Origin: Cardinalis cardinalis
Taxonomy: Eukaryota; Chordata; Aves; Passeriformes; Cardinalidae
Assembly: GCA_014549065.1 (NCBI GenBank)
Contig: JACDOX010000118.1
Coordinates: 1,603,802-1,667,801, forward strand
Reading direction: 5' to 3'
DNA: 64,000 nucleotides
This document shows, piece by piece, positions 38,257 to 50,924 of the stretch. Numbering within the stretch: position 1 is the stretch's first letter; the number at the start of each line of letters is the position of its first letter. The notes under the pieces were generated by a model. That model saw only the letters and a list, made by a program, of their open reading frames with translations. It did not search any database and was not told the origin of the DNA. The translations under genes were made by a program, and so were the position numbers.

Positions 38257-41200
38257 AAATTACTTGCTGTTAGCAGATATAAGGAATTTGATATTCATTT
38301 GCCCTAATCCATTAAGTTGCAGTTAGAACTTCCATAAGCCAATGCTTAGGTTCCAATTTATTGATGTTTTATTAAAAAAATAGATACTTTACCATTTCTA
38401 CATTCTAGAAGGGAAATGGTTAGAGAAGTGAATGTACAGATTGGAAACACAAGCACTTTGAAGGGACAAAATTTCTTAGAGCGAGATTATGAATAGGGGT
38501 TTTGTTCCCCTTTTAAGAGGCTCTATTTTTCCACTGAGAGAACTCAGTTATCCACACTGCATAGGTCTAGGGGACTATTTCACGAAAGATGAATCAAGAA
38601 AAATATGTCACAATGTAGGAAACCCTATAACTTTTTAAAAAAATAAAATCCCAAGTAATATCATGCAAATTTGTGGCAGCAACAGTGGACTCTTTTTAAT
38701 CTGCGTTTGACTGAGTAATGATGATGTCTGTGATGTCTCAATTATGAATTCCCCTTTTTTTTTTCAATATTGTATGAGTCACAGCAGAGACATTCTTGTA
38801 TTCATTGCCAGCATTTAAAGACAATAACCAGCCTATTTAGAAGTAAATTCCCATTGAAATCAAAAGTTCAGCCTACGAGTGTTTCTGCACACAAACCTGC
38901 CCTGTGCTATGGATTTTCCAGAGCATACACCCCGTGCATAAGTGTGCAAGCATGTCAGTGCTTTGAGTGACAGCAGGGGGAAGCCCTACCACCCACAGCA
39001 TGGTACACACCTATCTTTGCAGTGGATGTCTGAATCATCCCCTATGTTGACTCCAATAGTTGTCATGCCAGACACTCACAGCAAATCAAGAATGAATACA
39101 AGTGAGGGTGACAGGCTAAAAAAAGTAATCTATAACCAGACTTTTAGTTTGTTCATTTTAGATACCTGCTTATATTAAACATTTTGGCTCATTTTAAACT
39201 AGCTTAAATGCCAATCTACAGCCTGATCCTTTCGGAAGGAAAAGACTGTGCAACCTCTGCTAAAATAATATCAATTTAGTGACCAATTTAGTAGCTTGTG
39301 GGGTTTTTTTTAATAGAACAATGTTCTTTGTTCTTAGGTCTTGACAATGTAACTTTTATTCAAGGATCTTGGTATCAGGCAGATGGATGCTCTTGCAGGT
39401 TCACGTGGAATCCTATGAATGGCACAGGGGTCACCGCAGCAAGGGCTGCAGCCAGAGCAGGCTGCTCTGTTNGGGAAGGAAAGCCACCAGCTGGGCAAGC
39501 TGGAGTAGGGGTCCCACTGGAGACCTTGGAGCTGGAGCAAGGTGAGCAGAGCCGTCCCCTGGCAGTGCCCCCAGCAGCTGGGGGCTGCCACACTGCTCAC
39601 AAGGCAGCTTCCAGGTCGAGACAGGTGTCTGACTTGGGCACACCATGTACCTCTGCTGAGGGTGACAGATGGAGCTTAAGCACTGCTCCCACATGAAGCA
39701 AGGAGGCTTCCAAAGGGGCTTCTCACAGCTCCTTCTCACCCACCAGCTTTTCACAGCCATGTCATCTGAGCTTGTGTAGCTGTACCACATCAGTGCTGGC
39801 TTCCAGCACAGGCAGTCAGGCCTCAGCCAGGGGAATGCACTCAAAGATCCTCATACTTTGGATTTAATGGTATTTTTGTGGTCTCTGACTTCTTGCTTGC
39901 AATTAAAATAGGCTAGTTTCTTATCTTTGTATATACTCTCTTATTTTCTGAAGTGTAAAATACATGTTTCTTTATGTGTATGAAAATGGAAATATTCTTT
40001 TGCCTTAATGCTTTAAACATTTGAATGTAGAACTTCTATCCCATTTCTGTCACAAAGCTACATGGCAAAGGAGGTGTAAGAGCAGTAGAACCAGTCCATG
40101 CAAACTGTGGATTTGAGATGGACCTGAATGACAACATCTAAAATTTCAACATAAAATCTGATTTTCCACCCACAGTTCACTTTGCTGTAGAACCATTGGA
40201 AGTCTAAGGTCTAGTTTCAAAACTTTAGCTACAGACTTTCATTGAGATTCAGAAATCCAGAAAATCCTGTTATGATGAGGCTTAATGTCAGTTCTTACCT
40301 AAGNACATCCCTTGAGTGCAGTGACTTGCTAAAGTATGAACTTCTGAAGTATGCCCAAAAATAGGAATGAAGCACATCTTGNCAATGGCTGCAATTCCTC
40401 GTATTTATGAAAGCAATCCTGGGGAATGTTGACATTTTCAAAACTAGCATCCAGTTATATGTATATTTGAAAAAAAAAAAAGATGCATATTTAAACAAAA
40501 AATGTTTTCTTCTCCCAGCCTTATTTTTTTGAAGCATATGTGGTGAAAGTGCATTCCAATAATCCACNTTACTTCTTCAAGCAAACACTTCAATCAATCA
40601 GATTTTGCTAACTGAAAAGACTTTTAGAAAACTTTTGACTTTTCTCACATTTTGTGGCACCACTTTCTTTTCCCTGGGATCCTGGAAACTCCATGATGAC
40701 TGTGCTCTCTGGGTTTCACAGGGACAGATTAGACCAGCAACATTCTCCTTCTTTGATGCAATGTAATGGATATCTTGATGCTGCTTCGAGAAGTGCTAAC
40801 TTGAGCCTAGAGAATGAAGCAGATACGCTGGCTATGTCTGTCCTGCANTTGAGGTTACTCTATCCATGTTCACACTGCTGACTGCAGCGTGCTTCCAGGG
40901 ATGTCCATACATAGAGATATGTTATAGTAATAGCAGAGAGAGAAAGCAGACCTTTTGGCTTTGAAAGCATTTTTGAATGCATATTTGCGCAACCTGATGT
41001 GTTTCAAGATGCATGTTTGTGCAGACCAGAAGCTGCCTTCAAGGCAGCATCGCAGGAAGAACAGCATTTGTGTGGTTATGTGGCCATATTCCTGGCCAGG
41101 CCAGGAGCTTTATTCAAGGAGTGTTATTCAACACAAAATACTTTTCCTGTTCTCATTAGCATAAGTTTTAGCCAGAGCCTGTCACAATCAGCTCCAGAGA

Positions 41201-42996
41201 GTCTTGCTAGGCAGTGCTTGGCGTCCCAGGGTCTGGTATTCAGCTGGCATTGCTGGAGGAAGGTCTGCAGCTGCAGGTGAAAGCCAAAGTGAAAACATGT
41301 ATAGCTGCTGTGGCTGTGTCTGTCTACTACCAGCACTGCTTTGTGCTCATCACTGTAGGTGCAGGGCAGACTCTGGCTCCAGCAGACACCAAGCAATTGG
41401 ACCTTCTGGAGCTGGAGTGTGACCTCTTCTCCCGTGCCTCCTTGCTGTGTAGTCAGCCTAGCAAACAGGAGAGCTGAATGGCCCACCTGTGCTACAAGGA
41501 TACCCGAAGAAGCATATGGCAGGTGAGGGTGGCTGCTGGTGGTGCAGGCTGTGGTGTGTCCCTGTCACAGTCCTTGCAGCAGGACCCAGAGCTCCCCCTG
41601 GCATGCACTGGTGGGCATGTGAGGAGCATCTTCTGCTGCCGTGCTGAGGCTGCCCTCTCTGCCTCAGGGTGTGCATAAATAATTGATGGTGTACAGTCAG
41701 GGGTTCTGGCCTCAGGCAGTGTGCAGTCTAGTATGGAAATACACTAAGATCACAGAACCTCCATCAGAAACTTTAGTTTTAAATACTCTCTACCTTCCAC
41801 GCTGAGACATGGCCGTTACATGAAAAGCCAAGAACACAATTGTCACAAAAAGTTTCCCTGAGCCACAACTGTGTCCAGTAGTCCATGTGAATGGCTAATC
41901 CAAACAATATTTTTCCACAAAGAGGAAAGATAATGCAAATTATATTTCACAGAACTGGGAAATATCTATGTAATTGTTGCTTGAATCCAATCTTTATCAG
42001 CTTTAAAATGTGTCTGTAATCTCTCCTTGTAAGCATATAGATCTCAGCAGGTGTTTTGCCTGAAGGGTTGCACAGCAGCGGGCCTCCTGAGATCAATCAA
42101 GCCAAAACACATCATATGGTTTTAGTATAAAACTGTTCCACCTATTTTAAATATTTCCAGCTGTAATTAATTAACTTCAGCTACCATTACTCACTCCTAT
42201 TTAATGTAGCACCACTATAGTTAAATTGAAGATTTACTTTTTTTCCATAACCACTAACTAGCTGTTGGTTTTATTAACCCTGTTTTTCTCCTACTCTGAT
42301 AAACATCCATTATATGATAAAATCTGACTTAATTTTAGAAGTGTTCTGGTCACTGTTCTTTATTTCATGTGTCAGTAATCATAAAAAGAGCTAATCCTGC
42401 AACGAGGAGAAAATCCAATATTGAATTAGATAGTAGCTTTGTACAGTTTAATCTTTTCACTNTGAGAGATTAATTTTATCAGCATGGCATTTGCAGCTGG
42501 TAGTAGAATCAAGAGATACACTACTCCTCTCGGGAAATAAGTCAAAACCATGGCATGAATATTATTACTTTTAGCTTTATCNTGTGGCTAGAAGAAAGTG
42601 GAAAATGAGCTCCCTATCATTTTTATCAGTATCCCCTATTTATTTAGNCAAAGCTGAGGGTAATGGTAGAAACGTGAGTCACATGGTAATTATTTTTAAA
42701 ACTTTTTCCATTCCTTCCTAAAAGTGAGTTTTCAAGTTAGAAGGAGAAAAGTGCATTTCCCCCCCGATGGTGACAATGTTGTGTGCTATACAGTGACAGT
42801 GGTGTGACAGCTGCCTCTGTGCTGTGATGCAGAGCTAACTTGCTTGCAGCAGTGCCTCTACAGGCTTCTGCTGTGAGAGCCCCTCTGCTGGGGTGACCTC
42901 AGGAATCTCTGCACTGCACATTAAATAAGTGACCTTCTACATTTTCACTTATTTTCATCTGTTAGCTCTTTACAGTTATATGGTGCTTCAGACTGA

Positions 42997-43024
42997 TTTG
43001 TTTTGTTTTGTTTTGTTTTGTTTG
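42997..43024. repeat. (TTTTG)n microsatellite
   Basis: About five TTTTG units occur in a row. Confidence 0.95.
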
Positions 43025-43387
43025 TGACGATTTCACGCGCTTGTGTTCTTCCTCTGCAGCACAGTAATATTGAGAACACTGCAAAAGTGAGGCAGTGTCA
43101 GATAGCTCAGTTCCCTTCAGGCGTAGTACAGAGCAAAAAGCAAATGGAAGGTATAGGTACGTATCTCCATTCCAAAGTTGTCACAGGCCAGTTTGGTTCC
43201 TGGAAAAATTCCAGCTACCCTAAGAGTTGCCCTAACTTGTACCATAATTGCTGCGTTTCCCATAGGACTTTTCAGCTCTCTGCATGACAGGTACTGAAGA
43301 ACATCCTGGCCACACCTCAAACTACTCTCATGCTGGCCCAAACACGGAAAGATCTTTAGCAAATATTAACAGTCTTGCAATTTCTTC

Positions 43388-43406
43388 TTTTTTTTTTTTT
43401 TTTTTT
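43388..43406. repeat. Poly-T run
   Basis: About 19 consecutive T. No adjacent SINE or processed pseudogene could be recognised on the minus strand. Confidence 0.9.
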
Positions 43407-46400
43407 GGAAGACCTCTTATGATGCAGGTGCAATGTGAAGAAAAGTATAATGTCCACCATATGGTAATAAATTCTACTGCAACAGAACAACAGAAACCCC
43501 TAACTCTCTTGCTGGGCCTGGCATGAGAGTTCTCCTGGCAAAAACTTCTCTGGTATGTTTATGATAGGTCTATTAATATATAATTGCTTCAATTATTGTC
43601 TAACTTAACAAAGTGTTCCTAAATCTTTGCAAAGACCCTTGCATGCATCTATGGTTATTTATTTGGCATTATGGCAAGTAAAACCATGCTCCTTATGTCC
43701 CTCATTGAACATGCAAAAGCCCTAAAAATTTTACACTCACCCTACTCAGGACACCCTAAGCTTGCAGCTTTTTCACAAGTGTTGTGTCATCACCTCAGCT
43801 TCCAATAATTGCCTACAGTCCTCCATTCTTTACAGTATTCTCTTTTCCATTTCCTACAGAGTCGCCATTCTTAATTCCTACATTTCCATGCATATAATCT
43901 GGTTCATATGCCATTCTCAAATATGGTTTATTGTTCCATGTGAGCAAGGGAGAACACAGGAGAGGAAATGAGTAGAAGCAACCTTTTTGTTTGCCAGTGA
44001 TGAAATACAGTGTCAGCAAACTGTCACAGCCCAAGAGTGGAGATGACTAGGTACAACTATAGCACTCCTGAAAAAAAATTCTGGAGAGCCTTAAGTTTTC
44101 ATCTTTAATTTTTACCTTTGCTCTTAACAAATAATACATCTCAAGTAAAATTTCTCATCTCTTACTGAGTTGTTTTTTTTTGGCATTTACTTTGATGTGC
44201 ATGTATTTAGACCTTATATATGAGTTTTATACAGAAGGAGAGAGCTACCATTGAATCACTGCATACATTTCTGGCCAATAAAATGTAACATTTAAAGAAT
44301 TAACATATAAATACTAGGTACATTCAATGAAAAGTCATATTGAGTCATCTTCATGGTAGAGCAAAAATTCTTTAGCTGCTTCATCCCTGCAAACAGCCAC
44401 AGATAAAAGAATTACCATGCCAAGCAGGTAATACTGGTATGATCAAAATGGAAAAAGTGACATGCATGAGGTGGAACAAAACACACTATGGGAAAATGAA
44501 TTGACCTGCTATGATGACTCACATCCAACTAACCAATCCAAAGTACATTCTTTGAAGCCTATGAGAAGTGGAGGAAGCAGATGCTGTAAGTGCATGTAGA
44601 CATAGGGGTACAGAAAGAATATACAAGACCAAAAGCCTGAAAGTAGACAGACACGTGCACATCTCGTGTTATCAGGGTTACAGAAGCATTGTACCAGTAG
44701 AAAAGGGGTTCGACTTTGATTTTAACTTTGTGAAATTCACTTGCTATCCTAGAGTGATTCCAAGGGCAATTTAATGTCACTTCTGCCTAGTCATAGTCGA
44801 ANTCCTAGCTAAGTAGGTTGGAGGTAATGCCAGCTGATTGTGAAAGTGACTGCTGATAAGCCTGTCCATGCTTGCAAAAAAGTGGATAGTAATTAAGCAT
44901 TCTTTTAAATATAATGTTGGAAGTAGGAGTAACCTATCTTATATTCCTTGAATTATCTTATTTGTGTATGTCCCCGCCTCTGTATCTGAAAGGAGAGGAA
45001 GAAGTGCTAAGCACCTAGGCCTACCAACACACCAGTTTGAAAGGAACACAACACTGTAGTTTGTACATCAGCCTGAATGAAAAGTGCATGTTCAAATCAG
45101 CTGAATGTTGGATTCTACAGAAGGAAATACNACTTAAGGAACTCATTACAAAAATTTCAGTCTGTGTATGTGACACCAAGAACTTTCTCGATCTGCAGAG
45201 GCAATCCATGAAGTAAGTATTAGGGATAAACTCATGAGCTTCTAAAATATAATTTGCATTATATATTCCTTAGTGCAAGGTTTACATACTAGCATTAGTC
45301 AAGCCCTGTCCAGCTTCTTTATGTCAGGATGAATCATATATTATTTATGTAACTTTTGCAAAGGTGTTGACTGAAGTGCGGTGTCATACCACAAACTGGC
45401 TCATCCAGTGTCCCTCAAACTCTCCTCTTTAATGTCTGAGTCAGACAATGGGAGGTCCTATGGATGTCCTACAACAATGAGAAACAATGTGGGCCACAGT
45501 TATCTCCCTGATGGAAAAAAAAATTAGGAAAAGGTATGTATTGTAAAAATTTCCTTCATCAACTCATTCTTTCCTTCCATTTTTTGTTCAAAATCACACT
45601 TCTAATGCTGCATTTTGTTGCCTGCTTGCACCACATACATTTTTATACAGCCAGGAGAACAATAAAATAGAAGACTAAACAACATTTTTTGCATCTTATT
45701 TTTTTGCAGATTGCACTAATGCAAGTCTGTCTATAATTTCTCCTTTGAACATTGTGAAGCAAGCAGTTTTAGGAGGAATCCTCTGGCAGTGTGGTCAGAT
45801 CCTGTAGCTATTTCCTTGACCCCAGATTTTTGTGGTCAAACCAAACTTTTCAAAAGAGCTGCCTGTACTGGCATTTGTTACATTATTTAACAGAGGAACT
45901 TTGTTCCTATTCATTATATTTGGCATGTGTAAGATAAAAACCTCATATTATGGACAGGTTTAACAGCAGGACATGAGGATCTTCACAGCTTTCAGAAGTT
46001 CTTAGAGGTGGCTCTATGTAAATCCATCAGTATGTGTGTTAAGGAGTGTTTTAAAATGGGAAAAGTCATAAACTCCTCCCTGTATGGANCATGGAACAAC
46101 ATTGAGCTCAGAGTCTTCCATTCTTTGTTTGATCTTCCGATTTTTTGCAAGGTCTCAGAGTGTTTAGCACTGGAGTGTGTTGTTTCCAGAGAATAAGGAC
46201 CACAGCTGTGCTTCCTGGACCATGCTCCTGGGGAATGATTCATTCAATTCTCACATTAGAAGGAGAAACTTTGAATTGACAGCTTTTAAATCACATCCTT
46301 GCTTTCCTCCTTACACGCTCGTCATCTCCCTTGAACCTACAATTAGGCCTTGGCCCCTGCTGTCATCTCCTAGTACCTTCCAGCAGAGTGAGCCTTCTCT

Positions 46401-48271
46401 GTCCAGAGCAGAATGGCAAATTCCTTCTCCTGATTGCAAGGTGCTTTCACAGAANAGATTCCATGTGCACAGTGACAGCCGCAATATGCACAAATGCAGA
46501 TACAGGGAGGATCAGCCTACACGAGCATGCTCAAAAGCATGTCTGGCTTTCCATTCACCTNGGTTCAAAACCCCTCACTCCCTTTACTGAGTGGGAAGAG
46601 CACATTCCGAATCTGGAATAGTGAGTAGGTGGCAAATAAACTGGCAGTGAGNGAAGAGCTGAGCTGCCTCTTTGGGCAGCCACTGCTACAGGCACAGGAG
46701 CAGAGGCACACGCCCCCAGCCAAAGGACAGATGCCTCTCACCTCACACATGATTGTGTCTGTTGGAGCACAAGCACACAGCCCATAGGAGGGAAAAAGTT
46801 TATTTTACTGCCTTCTCAAACCTCACTGTTTTGTGTAGTAAAGGAGTTCTAGATAATTGAACAGAAACTTACAGGCTCTTCCCCATCTAAGATGCTGAAA
46901 ATAAAAACTTCACTACCTATAGAAAAGATGACATAGTGGTGTGAACCTCTCACTGGCATCAGTTAAATGACAGAACTGAAATTCAGCAGTGTTTTATAGG
47001 GAAATTTACCAAGTGGATGTACTTCTGTTGGGATCTTTTTTGCTGTCCTGCTTGTTCCGTGTAGCAAGAAGTGATGTCTCTGTACTAGCAAGCGTTATTC
47101 TGCATGACAACTGAAGACCTAATTCCCTACCTCCATCCAGACATCTTGCAAACTAAGTAAAATTGTTTCTATTTGAATATTTTATAAGTGATTTCAGAAT
47201 AGAAAATACAGTTGAAGTATCTCCTACATCAGTGACAATGTAGAAAGGATCTTCCAAAATCAAACCAAGTTTAATTTCTTCCATATCTTCAATGTAGTAT
47301 ACCTAGCAGTCTTCAAATTATACAAGCAGTTTTCAAGACAAGCTTTGTAATTGTAGTGTAATAAACAGGAAAAGGTATTTTTCTTGCATTTAATATGCAG
47401 ACAAACTAATAAAAACTTAATTATATATTGTAAAATACCAACAAAGGACACATTTTAATTTCTACCTCTTTGAAGGGTACTCTGTCCTTCGGTTCAAAAA
47501 GTATTCAGATTGAATGGATGACATAGTTAAACAAAATTCTTTATAAAATATGGAATGCAATGCTTTAAATAAAGCAAGCAATATTTTAAAGTGAATAAAC
47601 TGATGCTGTTGCTTTAGGTATACCCTAATATGCAATAATTAAGAGATTCAAAGTTACCTAAGTATCTTTCATCTACTTTGCTATTTCCCACTATTGGTGT
47701 TTGCATTATTTACCAATACAGAATTTAAGTGAAAACTTTGTGACTTTCAGCTTTTAAGGGCTAGCTTAATCAAAGCTTGAAAGAGCAATTTGTAAAATAA
47801 AAAAAAATCCTTCTCTCTTCCAGAATGCAGAAGAATCACATATTTAAGTTCAGTTGTTTATTATTTAAAAATAGAAGAAATAAAACACAGCATAGTTAGG
47901 GGAAGGCTATATTGCAAAACTCTTCTGTTTCAAGGTCATTAATTCTTTCTTCTTCAAACATTTATTTAAAGATGTGATAACATTAGAACACTACCCATCT
48001 CCTGTTGGGGCTTCTGAAATCCTATGACACTTCAAGGAAATGTTCACGGCAAGAATAAGTGCAAAGTAAGGCAAAATTTAGTCCATTATCACAAAAAGCA
48101 GACGTTTGATTTTTCATCTGCTTTCAATGCAATATGGCAGGTCCTTTGTTTTCCATTCCTAAGGGTAAAAACTGTTTAAAACTCCATAATTTACAGATGT
48201 AAAGTAGAATTAATGATTTAGTTTCAACACTGAACAAAAGTAGAGCAAACCTTTTCTTCATTTCAACAAAC

Positions 48272-48415
48272 TCAGAATTATAGAATCCTAGAATGGTTTG
48301 GGTTGGAAGGGACCTTAAAGATCATCTTGTTCCAAGACCCCTGACATGGGCAGGGACACCGTTCACTAGCACTGGTTGCTCAAAGCCCCAGCCAAGCTGG
48401 AAGGCTCTGAACTTT
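48272..48415 (-). mobile_element. CR1 3' fragment
   Basis: The plus strand shows tagaatcctagaatggtttg, then ggttggaagggaccttaaag and atcat. This is a well-preserved reverse-oriented CR1 3' end truncated after about 140 bases. Confidence 0.88.
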
Positions 48416-49424
48416 TTTCTAAAACCCCACAATAAACCTTGCAATTAAATCTCTTGATTACAGATTTTTCATGCCAAAATATAAGTTAAATACTCATGTA
48501 TGACTTTGGATTTTTCAGAAACTTATACACAATGTTTCAGTAAATAGCTGTAATCAGTATAATCTGCCCAGGATTAAATTACACTGATATTCTGTATTAC
48601 ATCCACTTCTTCTTATGCATAGTTTTGCCATTACTAATAGATGGAAAACAGAGTATAAACTTATATCCTCACAAACNCTCTCATTCAGAGTAGAAGTGGC
48701 CATTTTGGGGCCTTCTACTCACCTAACTTGTATCAGTAAATCTATAACACTGCACATGTATGGTTTGCTTTCTTTCAGGACAATTACCTCTGTAAAATTT
48801 GTCTCTTGTGTATCTGGAGGTCGAGCATGACTGCACCCTAACATAGAGTACTATGGTAACATAGCCAATTAAAAGCAGTTTTATCCAATACACTGTGAAA
48901 AAACATTTCATATTTGTATTTACAGATCTTGAACTAATTCTGATCTTCAGCTTTTGGGAAACATGTTTTAACAGCATCTCAGCTATTTCCTACTGAAGTA
49001 GAAGCTTCTACTGTCTTCCACAAGCTTTTCTGCTTTGTAAATCTTCTAGAACTACAGTGATATGAATAGTCTAAGCAGTAAAAATAATAACAATCTTAAT
49101 AGGATATATCAAAACACTCTAGCAATGCTTAATATGAAGCTCTAGTGGGTGCTTAATATGAAGACCCACTATTACAAACCATGATGTGAGAAAGTGAAGA
49201 GCTGTTTGTTCATGTTTCTGTGGTATATGATTAACAAGCACAGGCTCCATCATTATGTGATCAGTGATTTGGCATATTTCTGAAGCCTGCTGAGACTTGA
49301 GGATAATTCTAAGGTGTGCTGTAGTTGACCTAATAGCTAATATTCTTGTAAGCATTTATGGAAAACATTGCACTGATGCTGGTTGGATTCCCTGTTTGCT
49401 TGGCTCTAGTTCATCAACAACAAT
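48416..49424. other. AT-rich spacer
   Basis: No gene or named repeat is recognised. A 14-base direct repeat, TGCTTAATATGAAG, occurs twice at about 49126 and 49149. Confidence 0.5.
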
Positions 49425-49908
49425 CATGGAATCACAGAACAGTTTGGGTTGGAAGGGACTTAAAACTGATCTAGTTCTAGACCCCAGTCATGGACCAGGA
49501 CATGTTTCACAAGACCAGGCATCTCAAAGCCCTGTTCAACCTGACTTTGAACACTTCCAGGGATGGGGCATCCAAGCTTCTCTGAGCAACCTGTTCTAGT
49601 GTCTCACCCTCTATAGAGTAAAGAAATTTTTCCTAATATTTAATCTAAACCTATTCTCAGTCCGTTTAAAGCCATTACCCCTTGTACTGGCACTGTATGC
49701 CCTGGTTGAATGTTCTTCTCCATCTCTTGTAGCCTCCTTTAGGTACCAAGAGTGCTCTAAGGTCTCCATGAAGCCTTTTCTTCTCCAGGATGAATAAACC
49801 AACTCTCTCAGCCTGTCTTCATAGGAGAAGTGCTCCAGCCCTCTCATCATCTTTGTGGTTTCCTCTGGACTTGCTCCAACAGTTACATGCCTTTCTCATT
49901 TTGGGAGC

Positions 49909-50539
49909 TGTTGTGATGTGTTCAGTTGGACTGTTCTGTTTCCCCCTGTTTTGTAATGGTTCTGCCCTGGTTCTCCTCCCTCTCCCCAGTAAATATCAAT
50001 CATCCTGGTTTCCTTGACGACTTATGTATCCATCTACACCCCTCCCCAATTACCCTGGTACTGTGATGTATCTTTCTCTTTGGTCCCACCCCAGTGCCCT
50101 GTCAGTCACTCACATCCACCACCCTCTTTTCCAGAAAATTCTGTCCTGGGCTCAGAGTGATTGGTTTAGGGACCGGGGCCCCTCCTTCAAGTTACCCTGA
50201 CTGGTTCTGTCTGTCTATCTTATGTACCCCGCTCCCCCCTGGATTTCTTTATAATTCCATGNNNNNNNNNNNNNNNACTCCCCACTCTCAGGGTCTCCTT
50301 CTGCTGGTTCTCCTGGGATCTGTTAAACTTAGATTAACCTCGGCTGGAGTCTGCCCTCTTTTTTCTGCTGCTTGCAGCTCTTTATCAGCCTTGTCCCTCA
50401 TCTGGCAACGTCCCCAGACATACCTCTGGGTGATTGCGTGAGGTGCTATCCTGGAGCCACGCTACCGGGCGAAGTGCCTCCCCCGCTGCTAGTGGTTGCT
50501 GGCCAGCTAGCCGGGATGTTTTACCAGCTGACCACTGCA
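49909..50539 (+). mobile_element. Solo LTR-like insertion inside a CR1
   Basis: This 631-base insertion begins TGTTGTGATG and ends CCACTGCA, the TG...CA ends of a retroviral LTR. It is flanked by GGGAGC (49903-49908) and GGGAAC (50540-50545), a probable 6-bp target duplication with one later substitution. An ATTGG element near 50160 and TTTATAATT near 50250 would suit a plus-strand promoter, which suggests the orientation. It contains a 15-base gap (50262-50276). No internal retroviral genes or second LTR flank it, so it is a solo LTR of an old endogenous retrovirus. The exact family is not recognised. Confidence 0.75.
50262..50276. other. Assembly gap (15 N) within the LTR
   Basis: A run of 15 unresolved bases directly follows the putative TATA segment of the LTR. 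Confidence 0.99.
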
Positions 50540-50924
50540 GGGAACCCCAGAAATGGATGCAGCACTCCAGGTGGGGGTCTCACCAGAGAAGAGTAGAGAG
50601 TCAGAATCCCCTCCCTTTGCCCTGCTGGCTTGAGGCTGCTTTTGATGCAGCCCAAGATGAGATTGGCTTTCTGTGCTGCAAGTGCACATCGCCAGCTCAT
50701 GCTGAGCAATGCAGCAGGTAAAATTATTTATCTAGGTCAACAGTTCCCAGGTCCGGCAAATATCTTTCTATAAACATCTACAATGTTATTTTCTGAGGCA
50801 CTAAGCATGTGATGCTCTTCTCATTCTAGACCATTCAGCCAGCACCCTCTCCTCAAGCAAAACTCAGACATAGTCACCATCTTTAGCTTGTGGCTGAAAG
50901 GCAACTTGGTTGTGATAACTTTTT

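Larger units (their letters stand above)
30946..48271. other. Intergenic region without recognisable genes
   Basis: About 17 kb of mostly AT-rich DNA separates the CLASP2 promoter from the repeat cluster. I see simple repeats (37340-37470, 42997-43024, 43388-43406), a CR1 tail (38190-38256), somewhat GC-richer patches (about 36360-36560, 39400-39660, 41000-41680) and scattered unresolved bases. The open frame at 35748-36263 is about 171 codons and is discussed in the findings. Nothing here matches a protein or structural RNA I know. Distal enhancers or noncoding transcripts cannot be excluded from sequence alone. Confidence 0.6.
49425..50710 (-). mobile_element. CR1 LINE 3' fragment, split by an LTR
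   Basis: Reverse-oriented CR1 sequence runs from 49425 (ggaatcacagaacagtttgg, then gttggaaggg) to 49908 and resumes at 50540 with ggaaccccagaaatggatgc and actccaggtgggggtctcac. The two parts are adjacent in an uninterrupted CR1, so the 631 bases between them are an insertion. Total CR1 length without the insert is about 650 bases. Confidence 0.9.
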
